From positions 49,966 through 113,965 of the forward strand of contig CAZZGL010000001.1 in NCBI GenBank assembly GCA_964654155.1: 64,000 nt of DNA, written 5' to 3'. Below the pieces are notes generated by a model that was given only the letters and a program-made list of their open reading frames with translations, searched no databases and was not told the DNA's origin. Source of the DNA: CAG-826 sp964654155 (GTDB taxonomy: Bacteria; Bacillota_I; Bacilli_A; RFN20; CAG-826). The position numbers and the translations under genes were made by a program. Each line of letters opens with the position of its first letter. Positions within the stretch are counted from its first letter, which is position 1. Below are positions 44,920-52,517 of this stretch, one piece after another.

Positions 44920-46413
44920 ATGAGTGGAAGAATTATTATTGATAAAAACGCGATTTTAGGTCACATTGAACCCGAAGTGTTTGGTTCGTTTGTTGAACAT
45001 TTGGGTAGATGTGTCTATAACGGTATTTATGAGCCAAGTCACCCTCTTGCCGATGAAAAAGGTTTTAGAAAAGATGTAATGGAAGCAATCGCTGATTTAC
45101 ATGTTCCAGTTATTAGATATCCAGGAGGAAATTTTGTATCTGGATATGATTGGAAAGATACAATCGGTCCTAATAGAAGAACAGTATTAGATTTAGCGTG
45201 GAAAGCACTTGAAACTAATGAAGTAGGCATTGATGAATTTGCATATTTTGCAAAAAAAGTCGGTTCTGAAGTGATTATGGCGGTTAATTTAGCTACTGAT
45301 ACAATTAAATCCGCACATGAAATAGTGGAGTATTGTAATCTAGAAGATCAAGGATATTATGCAAACTTAAGGAAAGAACATGGAAGAGAAAAGCCATATA
45401 AATTTAGATATTGGTGTTTAGGAAATGAAATGGATGGACCATGGCAAATTGGAACTAAAACAGCGCATGATTATGCTTTAATTGCTACAGAAGCTGCAAA
45501 AGTTATGAAATGGGTTGATCCAACTATTAAAGTTGTTGCTTGCGGATCATCAGCCTCTACAAATCCAACTTTTCCAATGTGGGATGAAGAAGTTTTAGAA
45601 AAGAGCTTTGATGTTATTGATTATCTTTCATTGCATCATTATTTTACATATCCTACAGAAGACCATGATTTAAAGGAATTTTATGGTTCCGCAACTGTAT
45701 TTGATAATTACATTTCAACTTTACAACATACTTTAGAATATGTAAAAGCTGTTAAAAGAAGTAAAAAAGAAATCTATTTCGCAGTAGATGAATGGAACAT
45801 TTGGCATACATTTGATAAATCGAATGTTGTTGTCAAAGATTGGTCTTGTGGAATGCCTTTATTAGAAAATCATTATGATTTTGCTGATGCAGTGGTTGTT
45901 GCTTCATTATTATCAACACTTATTAATCACGCTGATGTTGTTAAAATGGCATGTTTTGCTCAATTGGTTAATGTTATTGCTCCAATTTTAACACAAGTTG
46001 GTGGAGGACTTGTTAAACAAACAATTTATTACCCAATATCATTAATTTCAAATTATTTTGCTGATACTGATGCATTAAGAACTTTTAATTCAATTCCAAC
46101 ATTTGAAACAAAATCATATGGAGAAGTTCCTGAAATTTACACTTCTGTATCTTTTAATAAGAAAACAAATGAATATATTGTTTTACTTGTTAATGTTGCG
46201 TTGAAAGAAACTAGTATCGAACTTATTTTTGATCAAGATGTTAAACTTACTAGAAAAGATATCTATCATTGTGATGATCCACATCAAAAAAACACCTTTG
46301 AAGAGCCTTTTAAAGTTATTCCTTTTAATGAGATAATTGATGATGATAATTCCTCTAGAAATCATAATATTCCACTACTTTCTAATAGTGTAAATATTTT
46401 AATATTTAAATAA
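44920..46413 (+). CDS. abfA: GH51 alpha-L-arabinofuranosidase
   Basis: The 497-residue intracellular enzyme removes terminal alpha-L-arabinofuranose from arabinan, arabinoxylan or arabinogalactan oligosaccharides. It shows GSFVEHLGRCVYNGIYEP and RYPGGNFVSGYDWKD, the acid/base GNEMDGP (E170) and the nucleophile AVDEWNIWH (E291), all GH51 landmarks. There is no signal peptide, so it works on sugars brought in by the ABC importer downstream. TAAAGGAG stands before the start. A hairpin terminator separates it from the importer operon. Confidence 0.95.
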   Translation: MSGRIIIDKNAILGHIEPEVFGSFVEHLGRCVYNGIYEPSHPLADEKGFRKDVMEAIADLHVPVIRYPGGNFVSGYDWKDTIGPNRRTVLDLAWKALETNEVGIDEFAYFAKKVGSEVIMAVNLATDTIKSAHEIVEYCNLEDQGYYANLRKEHGREKPYKFRYWCLGNEMDGPWQIGTKTAHDYALIATEAAKVMKWVDPTIKVVACGSSASTNPTFPMWDEEVLEKSFDVIDYLSLHHYFTYPTEDHDLKEFYGSATVFDNYISTLQHTLEYVKAVKRSKKEIYFAVDEWNIWHTFDKSNVVVKDWSCGMPLLENHYDFADAVVVASLLSTLINHADVVKMACFAQLVNVIAPILTQVGGGLVKQTIYYPISLISNYFADTDALRTFNSIPTFETKSYGEVPEIYTSVSFNKKTNEYIVLLVNVALKETSIELIFDQDVKLTRKDIYHCDDPHQKNTFEEPFKVIPFNEIIDDDNSSRNHNIPLLSNSVNILIFK

Positions 46414-46439
46414 AATTGATTGATTAATAATTTATTTTC

Positions 46440-46482
46440 ATTACATTAAATATTTCCATATTTTGTAATAAGTTGTTTTTTT
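46440..46482 (+). terminator. Probable terminator after the GH51 gene
   Basis: ATTACA-TT-AAATAT pairs with ATATTT-TGTAAT (two-base bulge) and is followed by AAGTTGTTTTTTT. The T-run coincides with the distal box of the next promoter. Confidence 0.5.
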
Positions 46483-46535
46483 GTATATTTGTGTGTTTTT
46501 ATTGCATTGTAAGCGTTTACTTATATTTGTAAAAT
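46474..46535 (+). promoter_or_regulatory. Composite promoter of the sugar importer operon: T-rich boxes, cre/-35, -10
   Basis: TGTTTTTTTG (46474-46483) and TGTTTTTATTG (46494-46504) are followed by TTGTAAGCGTTTACT (46507-46521), an exact CcpA-site consensus match. TTGTAA can act as -35, with TAAAAT (46530-46535) 17 bases further. The element aligns without gaps over about 50 bases with that before the lipoprotein gene on the minus strand. Confidence 0.7.
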
Positions 46536-46566
46536 TTAATTAACAAATTATTTTAGGAGGTATTAT

Positions 46567-48024
46567 ATGCAAAATAAGTATAAAAATCTATTGACAGGTT
46601 TCTTAGCTGTTATTTCCGCTTCAGTTGTGGCCTCATGCCAAGTAGTAACTACTGGTACAACAACCGCTCCAGTTGATGTTGAGCTTTCTGAGCTCGAACG
46701 CATCATGAAGAAATATGATGATTTAGGATATAAGTATGAATATTCAGGAAATCCAGTTGAAATTACAATGTGTCACTGGGATTCTGCTGGTGCTTCTATT
46801 GAAAAGCAAGTTGTTGAAGCAGTTTTACAAGGATTTAAAGCCCGTTATCCTGATATCAGTGTCGATCTTGAAATTCTTCAAAACTATGAAACAATCTATG
46901 GTAATAGATTAGGAAGTAATCAAGCTCATGATGTTTTCTTAGTTCCAGATGGTTCGATTTCTGGATGGGCAAGTTCTGGTAAAATCATGAATTTAAGTCC
47001 ATATATTGATGCTTCAGATTTATTAGATGATTTAGATGACATGTATGAATCTTGTTTAACTAGATATCAATATAATCCAGCGACAGGTCGTATGGGTAGT
47101 GGCAATCAATTAGCATTACCAAAGGATATTGGACCATATGTTATGTATTATAATAAGGATTGGTTTGAAATGATGGATGTGGATTTACCGCCTTCAGATA
47201 GAATAATGACAATTAGTGAAGCTGTTAATATGTGGCAATCTTTGACTAAATATAGCGCAGATGGAAGCAAAATAACCGGTTATGCTGTTGCGGGAATCAA
47301 TATAGAAGGTTTAGTTTGGTCTGCAGGTGGAGATTTCTTAAATGCTGATAGAACTGCATTTCCAACTGATGAGGCATCATTAAATGGTTTAAAACGCGGT
47401 TATCAATTTAAACAAGACTCCGTTTTAACTTGGCAAATTGAACCACCTTCATCTTTTACTCAAGGAACTGATGCTACACAATTATTTGCGCAACAAAAAG
47501 TAGCGTGTGTTATGGGAGGACGTTGGGAAGTTTCAACATTCCGTACTTTACCATTTAATTGGGATATTGCTTACGTTCCTTCATTTGAAGTAAATCCAAC
47601 AAAGAATATGTATAGTGGTTCTGTTGGATATGGTGTTAATTCTAAATATGAAGCTGGAAAGTCAACCGCTAATCCAGATAAATTAGAAGCATCTTGGAAA
47701 TTAGTGGAATATATTGCCTCTAAGGAAGGTCAAGAAATATTAACTTCAACCGGATTCCAAATTCCTGTTTATGAAAGCTTAGCATTGGATGAAAAATTAG
47801 TAGCTTCAGAAAAAGAAAAAGGTCCTTATAATTATGAAATATTTGTTCAATCTGCAGTTAATCAAGGATATGGACTATGGCAATATAGAAATAATGTTTT
47901 ATGGAAAGAACAAGGCTATGATGTTCCTTCAGAAAACTTATTTGCCGCGGATGAATCAAAAAGATTAACAGTCGATGAATTTTTAGAAATTGCTAAAGAA
48001 AAAGTAAATTCTAATCTCGGTTAG
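46567..48024 (+). CDS. Sugar-binding lipoprotein of an ABC importer
   Basis: The 485-residue extracellular solute-binding protein (family 1) has a lipoprotein signal with lipobox VVASC (cysteine 24). Its mature part has the usual two-lobed fold features, such as CHWDSAG near the start and KDIGPYVMYYNKDWFEM. It captures oligosaccharides outside the membrane for the two permeases downstream. AGGAGGTATTAT precedes the ATG. By context the ligand is an arabinose-containing oligosaccharide. Confidence 0.92.
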   Translation: MQNKYKNLLTGFLAVISASVVASCQVVTTGTTTAPVDVELSELERIMKKYDDLGYKYEYSGNPVEITMCHWDSAGASIEKQVVEAVLQGFKARYPDISVDLEILQNYETIYGNRLGSNQAHDVFLVPDGSISGWASSGKIMNLSPYIDASDLLDDLDDMYESCLTRYQYNPATGRMGSGNQLALPKDIGPYVMYYNKDWFEMMDVDLPPSDRIMTISEAVNMWQSLTKYSADGSKITGYAVAGINIEGLVWSAGGDFLNADRTAFPTDEASLNGLKRGYQFKQDSVLTWQIEPPSSFTQGTDATQLFAQQKVACVMGGRWEVSTFRTLPFNWDIAYVPSFEVNPTKNMYSGSVGYGVNSKYEAGKSTANPDKLEASWKLVEYIASKEGQEILTSTGFQIPVYESLALDEKLVASEKEKGPYNYEIFVQSAVNQGYGLWQYRNNVLWKEQGYDVPSENLFAADESKRLTVDEFLEIAKEKVNSNLG

Positions 48025-48042
48025 TTTTTCTAGGTGATTTTT

Positions 48043-48942
48043 ATGGAAAAGACTAGAAAAACGATTAATCGTAAAAGTAGAAACGAAAACATAATGGGGT
48101 GGACTTTTATCTCCCCATTATGTATTGGTTTAATTGCTTTCTTATTATTTCCAATGTTGTTTGCAATTGTAGTTTCATTTACTGATTTTAAGCTATTAAG
48201 TGGTACGGATTTTTTTGAGTTCAAATTTAATTTTACCTTTGATAACTATACTCGAGCATTTGCAAATACAGAATTTTGGGGATCGTTTTATAATGTTATT
48301 ATCAATGCAATAGGGGTTCCAGTTGGTATCTTACTAGCGGTTTTCTTTACAAATTTACTTATTAGAAATCCAAAAGGAAGCATGTTTTTTAGAACATTAT
48401 TTTATCTACCAACAGTATGTGGTTCAATTATTATCACTTCAATTTGGAAAGTAATTTTTACCAATATTGGACGATTAATATTTTTAAATACAGGAAAAGA
48501 ATTTAGCTTTTTTAATCAAGAAAACTTTTTAAAGTCAATGATTGTAATGGGTGTATGGTCAGGGATAGGTACATCTATTTTAATGCTATATTCGGCGATG
48601 AAGGGCGTTGATAAATCCCTTTATGAATCGGCAGAAATAGATGGGGCAAATGGTTTTAATCAATTAATTCACATTACCATTCCTTCAATTTCACCAGTGG
48701 CTTTTTATATTTTACTCACAGGTATTTCAGGAGCGTTTCAAGAATTTGCAAGGTTTCAAGGAATGTCTGGTGATGTTAGAACTTCATATCGAAGCACTCC
48801 TGTATGGATTATTTACGATATTGTTGTCAAAGGAAAAGAAATTGGCTATGGAAGTGCAATGGCATTAATTCTTGGAGTTATATTAATTTTTCTTTCAGCA
48901 ATTCAATTTGGACTTTCTAAATTATGGGTTCATTATGAATAG
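48043..48942 (+). CDS. Sugar ABC transporter permease (MalF/UgpA type)
   Basis: The 299-residue protein has six membrane helices and the EAA loop ESAEIDGANGFNQLIHITIP that docks the ATPase. The ATG at 48043 with TAGGTGATTT is preferred to a GTG nine bases upstream. It pairs with the permease encoded next and needs an ATPase from elsewhere, probably the MsmX-type protein encoded at 39.6 kb. Confidence 0.93.
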   Translation: MEKTRKTINRKSRNENIMGWTFISPLCIGLIAFLLFPMLFAIVVSFTDFKLLSGTDFFEFKFNFTFDNYTRAFANTEFWGSFYNVIINAIGVPVGILLAVFFTNLLIRNPKGSMFFRTLFYLPTVCGSIIITSIWKVIFTNIGRLIFLNTGKEFSFFNQENFLKSMIVMGVWSGIGTSILMLYSAMKGVDKSLYESAEIDGANGFNQLIHITIPSISPVAFYILLTGISGAFQEFARFQGMSGDVRTSYRSTPVWIIYDIVVKGKEIGYGSAMALILGVILIFLSAIQFGLSKLWVHYE

Positions 48943-48953
48943 GAGGATGAGTT

Positions 48954-50096
48954 ATGAGATATTCAAAATGGTTTAGATGGTGTCAAACTCATCTTGATAA
49001 ATTTATAATTATTGCCACGATATTATTATTGATAGCATTAAATGCATCAGTATTAATTACATTAAGCAATACAAAACGATTATTAACTTTAATAATTGTG
49101 TTCTTAGCTACTTTAATAGCATTTGGTGGCATACTAGGTTATATTGGTTATGCTTTAACACATGAAAAACAAGTGAAAAAAAGAAAGCCATTGAAAGTTG
49201 TGTATTCAAATAAAACTCTTAATGGCGCGCCGATAATAAAAAATAATAAGAAAAAAAGTTATTATGTTTGGAAAATAATTTCTTATAGTGTCTTAGTAAT
49301 TTATAGTGTAATTATTATTGCTCCATTTTTAATCGCAATTATCACTTCTATTACTCCAGTGGAATTCCTTAAAACTAATGGATTTAAGTTTAATACAGGA
49401 ATAATCGATTTAACAGAATACATATTTGTTTTAACACCAAATGAAAATGGAAATATATATTCTTCTTTATTAAATACATTATCGTATATTTTACCTCCAG
49501 TAATTGTTGGAACTTTCTTTAGCGCTTTGGCGGCTTATGCTTTTGCAAGAATTGATTTTAAAGGTAAAAATGTTGTTTTTTATCTAATGCTTGCGACAAT
49601 GGTTATTCCTGGAATAATCTTTACATTTCCTTCTTATATGTTATTCACTGAGATATATAAGACACCACAATGGTGGAAGGCGTTTCCAATTGTAGTTCCA
49701 GGTATGTTTGGCGCTGTTGGCACGATGTTCTTTTTAAAACAATATTTTGCAACTTTACCTAGAGATTTAGAAGAAGCTGCAGAAATGGATGGAATGGGAA
49801 GATTTGGAATGTTCTTAAAAATTATTCTTCCTTTATCAGTTCCGGCATTAATTACTCAATTATTATTGAGCTTTAATGGTTGTTATAACGATTACTTAGG
49901 ACCGTTACTTTATGTAGGTGATGATCCAAAAACATATACAATTCAAATATTTATTCAAGGCTTATCTACTGATAGAAATTCAAATGAAGTTCGTTTGATG
50001 GCGGGTAGTATTGTTGGCTTAATTCCAACATTAATACTATATTTAGCAGGTCAAAAATTCTTTGTTGAAGGAATTGTAATGACTGGAATTAAATAA
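48954..50096 (+). CDS. Sugar ABC transporter permease (MalG/UgpE type) with N-terminal extension
   Basis: The 380-residue permease has the EAA loop EEAAEMDGMGRFGMFLKIILP. It is about 100 residues longer than usual: two extra hydrophobic segments (about 18-40 and 43-68) and a basic stretch precede the six standard helices. Such extensions occur in some permeases for complex oligosaccharides. AGGAGGATGAGTT is the binding site. Confidence 0.92.
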   Translation: MRYSKWFRWCQTHLDKFIIIATILLLIALNASVLITLSNTKRLLTLIIVFLATLIAFGGILGYIGYALTHEKQVKKRKPLKVVYSNKTLNGAPIIKNNKKKSYYVWKIISYSVLVIYSVIIIAPFLIAIITSITPVEFLKTNGFKFNTGIIDLTEYIFVLTPNENGNIYSSLLNTLSYILPPVIVGTFFSALAAYAFARIDFKGKNVVFYLMLATMVIPGIIFTFPSYMLFTEIYKTPQWWKAFPIVVPGMFGAVGTMFFLKQYFATLPRDLEEAAEMDGMGRFGMFLKIILPLSVPALITQLLLSFNGCYNDYLGPLLYVGDDPKTYTIQIFIQGLSTDRNSNEVRLMAGSIVGLIPTLILYLAGQKFFVEGIVMTGIK

Positions 50097-50111
50097 AGGA
50101 GGAAGAATAAT

Positions 50112-52502
50112 ATGAATAAGAAAAGTATCTTAGCCTTAGCGACATCTTTATCATTATTAGTTGGATGTAGCGATATCAATGGCTCAACCACGACAAGTCA
50201 ACAACAAATTGATAATCCTTTAAATCTTCCGATTTTAAATGAATCATCATTTGTGGATGAAGAAAATAAAAAAGGAATCCTTTTAAATGATTTTAAATTA
50301 ATATTTAATGTTAATAATGATTCTACATATGGTGTGCAATTAATTCATACGGAAGATGAAAAAATTGCTTCATATAATAAAACTCCTGCTTCATTAAGAG
50401 TTAGAGGAAAGGGTTCAGGAATAGGGGTAGAATCATTTACTGAAACTTTTTATAATAATGCCTATGACACGATTAAGAAAACCGATTATGGTTATAAATT
50501 AACTTCAACAGTTAAAACCAAAAATGGATCAGAGTTTTTTATCGAGGATTCATATTATATTTCAAATAATGTATTTGGTATTGCTAGATCTGTAACAATT
50601 AATACCGCGAATAGCGAAGATGCAGGATTTGCATCAATATATAAAATGCTTGATGGCACAAATGGTAATTATTATGATGATTTTGATTACTTTATTCCAA
50701 GCATTTTATATAAAAATAGTGAAAATGTCGTTAGTGGAGCGATTGCATCAAATCTTGATTTAGATCAAATCTTTGTTAAAGAGACAAGATGTGGATTACC
50801 AATGGTCATGGAAAGAAGCAAATATAGTGGATTATCAACAGCAATTATGCATCTTGAACCTAATGTTGGTATTGGTGATGCTGAAGGTGGCGGTTCTGCT
50901 GGTGAAATTAATAATGAATTACAATTTGGTTCAGTAGGAATTCAAATTAGTCCTCAACTTGGTGTTTCATTTACATATCCTTGTACCGAAGGTCCAAATA
51001 CTTATGATGCAGGAAAAGGCATTATAAGAAAGTATCATACAGTTCAAGAAGGATATGTTCAAAGCTATCGTGTTGGAATTATTGGTACTGCAGAAAACGA
51101 CTATAATGATGCAATGGTAAAATCATATCAAAATGCTTATACCGCAGAAGAACGTTATGTTGCTGATATGGATATGACAATTATATATGAGCAAAATATT
51201 GAAATTTTCCATAATGAATATAAAGAATATAAAAATAGTGGTAGTGTTGTCGCTGCTGGATTTCCATGGTCATTAGATTTACCAAATGGCACAAATAGTG
51301 AAGGTGTATCTTTACAAATGGGATTTGTTGGTCAACAAATTCCCGCAGCATATCATTTACTTAGAACTGGTTTAGCTTCTAGTGATGAAGAAATGATTGC
51401 TCAAGGTGAAAATATTGTTGACTTTTGGACAAAAGATAGCATTATGTCATCATATTTCCCAACCGTTTGGTGGGATCCTTCCGCGGATAATAATGGAGGA
51501 AGAAGAAGAGATTATCCTTCTTTCTTAAGATGTATGGTCGATGGCATGGAAGGTGTTCTTGACGCAATTAGAGTAGCAACTGCTTATGGAATTAACAAAC
51601 CAAAATGGACTTCTGCTTTATTAAAGTTTGCCGATAATTTAGTTAATGTTCAAAATACTGATGGCTCTTTCTATCGAGCATATAAAACAAATGGTAAGGT
51701 TGAAGATAGTACTGATAATTCAACCTATCAAGGTACATCTAAGTTAAACACTCCAATTGCAGTTCGTTTTTTAGCTAAGATGTATGAATTAACTAATGAT
51801 GAAAAGTATAAAACCGCTACATTAGCGGCTGCTGAATTCTGTTATGAAGAATTATATCAAAAGTTAGGTAAGTATGTTGGAGGTACTCCAGATAATCCTA
51901 ATACTGTTGATAAAGAAGCTGCGGTTTATGCAATGTATTGTTTCAATGCAGCATATATGTTAACCAATGATTCTAAATACTTAAAAGCGGCAGAACACGC
52001 AACTGTATGTGCTTTATCTTGGACCTATGTTTATGACTGGGTTATTCCTAATTTTGATTCTAGTGATGCTTTAAGAAATCCATTCTCTGATGGAGGAGTA
52101 ATTGGATTCTCCGTTATTGCCACAGGTCATTCAGGTGCGGATAATTACAGTGCTTATACATTCTATGAAACTTATAAAATGTATTTATTTACCGGCAATG
52201 ATTTTTATTTAAAAGCTGCTAAATTGTTACAAAACGACACTAAACTTTCTTCAGATTATGATGGAAAAGTTGGCTATAAATATAAAGCAATGATGCCTGA
52301 AGCTACAAATGTTGCTGATTTTAAATTTAAATCAGTTAATACATGGCTTCCTTGGTCAGGTGTTGCCAATATTGAGCCAATTGCTAATTTTGAAGAGACA
52401 TTTGGTGTAAATGATATCTTTAAGGTAACAGCAACTTATGATGAACAAGTTACATTACTAAATCAATACGGTATCGGCGGAAAACCGCTTAATAAAAAAT
52501 AA
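50112..52502 (+). CDS. Lipoprotein with (alpha/alpha)-barrel-like glycosidase region, family unknown
   Basis: The 796-residue protein has a lipoprotein signal (lipobox LLVGC, cysteine 19). An N-terminal beta-rich part covers about 40-340. A helical second half (about 380-780) has repeated patterns such as ALLKFADNLVNVQNTDGSFYRA, ATLAAAEFCYEELY and YLKAAEHATVCALSW. Such repeats are typical of six-hairpin alpha/alpha barrels in glycoside hydrolases and lyases. I cannot name the family or the catalytic residues. Being surface-anchored and between the importer and a second surface protein, it may cut the polymer before import. RBS AAAGGAGGAAG. Confidence 0.7.
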   Translation: MNKKSILALATSLSLLVGCSDINGSTTTSQQQIDNPLNLPILNESSFVDEENKKGILLNDFKLIFNVNNDSTYGVQLIHTEDEKIASYNKTPASLRVRGKGSGIGVESFTETFYNNAYDTIKKTDYGYKLTSTVKTKNGSEFFIEDSYYISNNVFGIARSVTINTANSEDAGFASIYKMLDGTNGNYYDDFDYFIPSILYKNSENVVSGAIASNLDLDQIFVKETRCGLPMVMERSKYSGLSTAIMHLEPNVGIGDAEGGGSAGEINNELQFGSVGIQISPQLGVSFTYPCTEGPNTYDAGKGIIRKYHTVQEGYVQSYRVGIIGTAENDYNDAMVKSYQNAYTAEERYVADMDMTIIYEQNIEIFHNEYKEYKNSGSVVAAGFPWSLDLPNGTNSEGVSLQMGFVGQQIPAAYHLLRTGLASSDEEMIAQGENIVDFWTKDSIMSSYFPTVWWDPSADNNGGRRRDYPSFLRCMVDGMEGVLDAIRVATAYGINKPKWTSALLKFADNLVNVQNTDGSFYRAYKTNGKVEDSTDNSTYQGTSKLNTPIAVRFLAKMYELTNDEKYKTATLAAAEFCYEELYQKLGKYVGGTPDNPNTVDKEAAVYAMYCFNAAYMLTNDSKYLKAAEHATVCALSWTYVYDWVIPNFDSSDALRNPFSDGGVIGFSVIATGHSGADNYSAYTFYETYKMYLFTGNDFYLKAAKLLQNDTKLSSDYDGKVGYKYKAMMPEATNVADFKFKSVNTWLPWSGVANIEPIANFEETFGVNDIFKVTATYDEQVTLLNQYGIGGKPLNKK

Positions 52503-52517
52503 AGAAAGGAAATTTTT

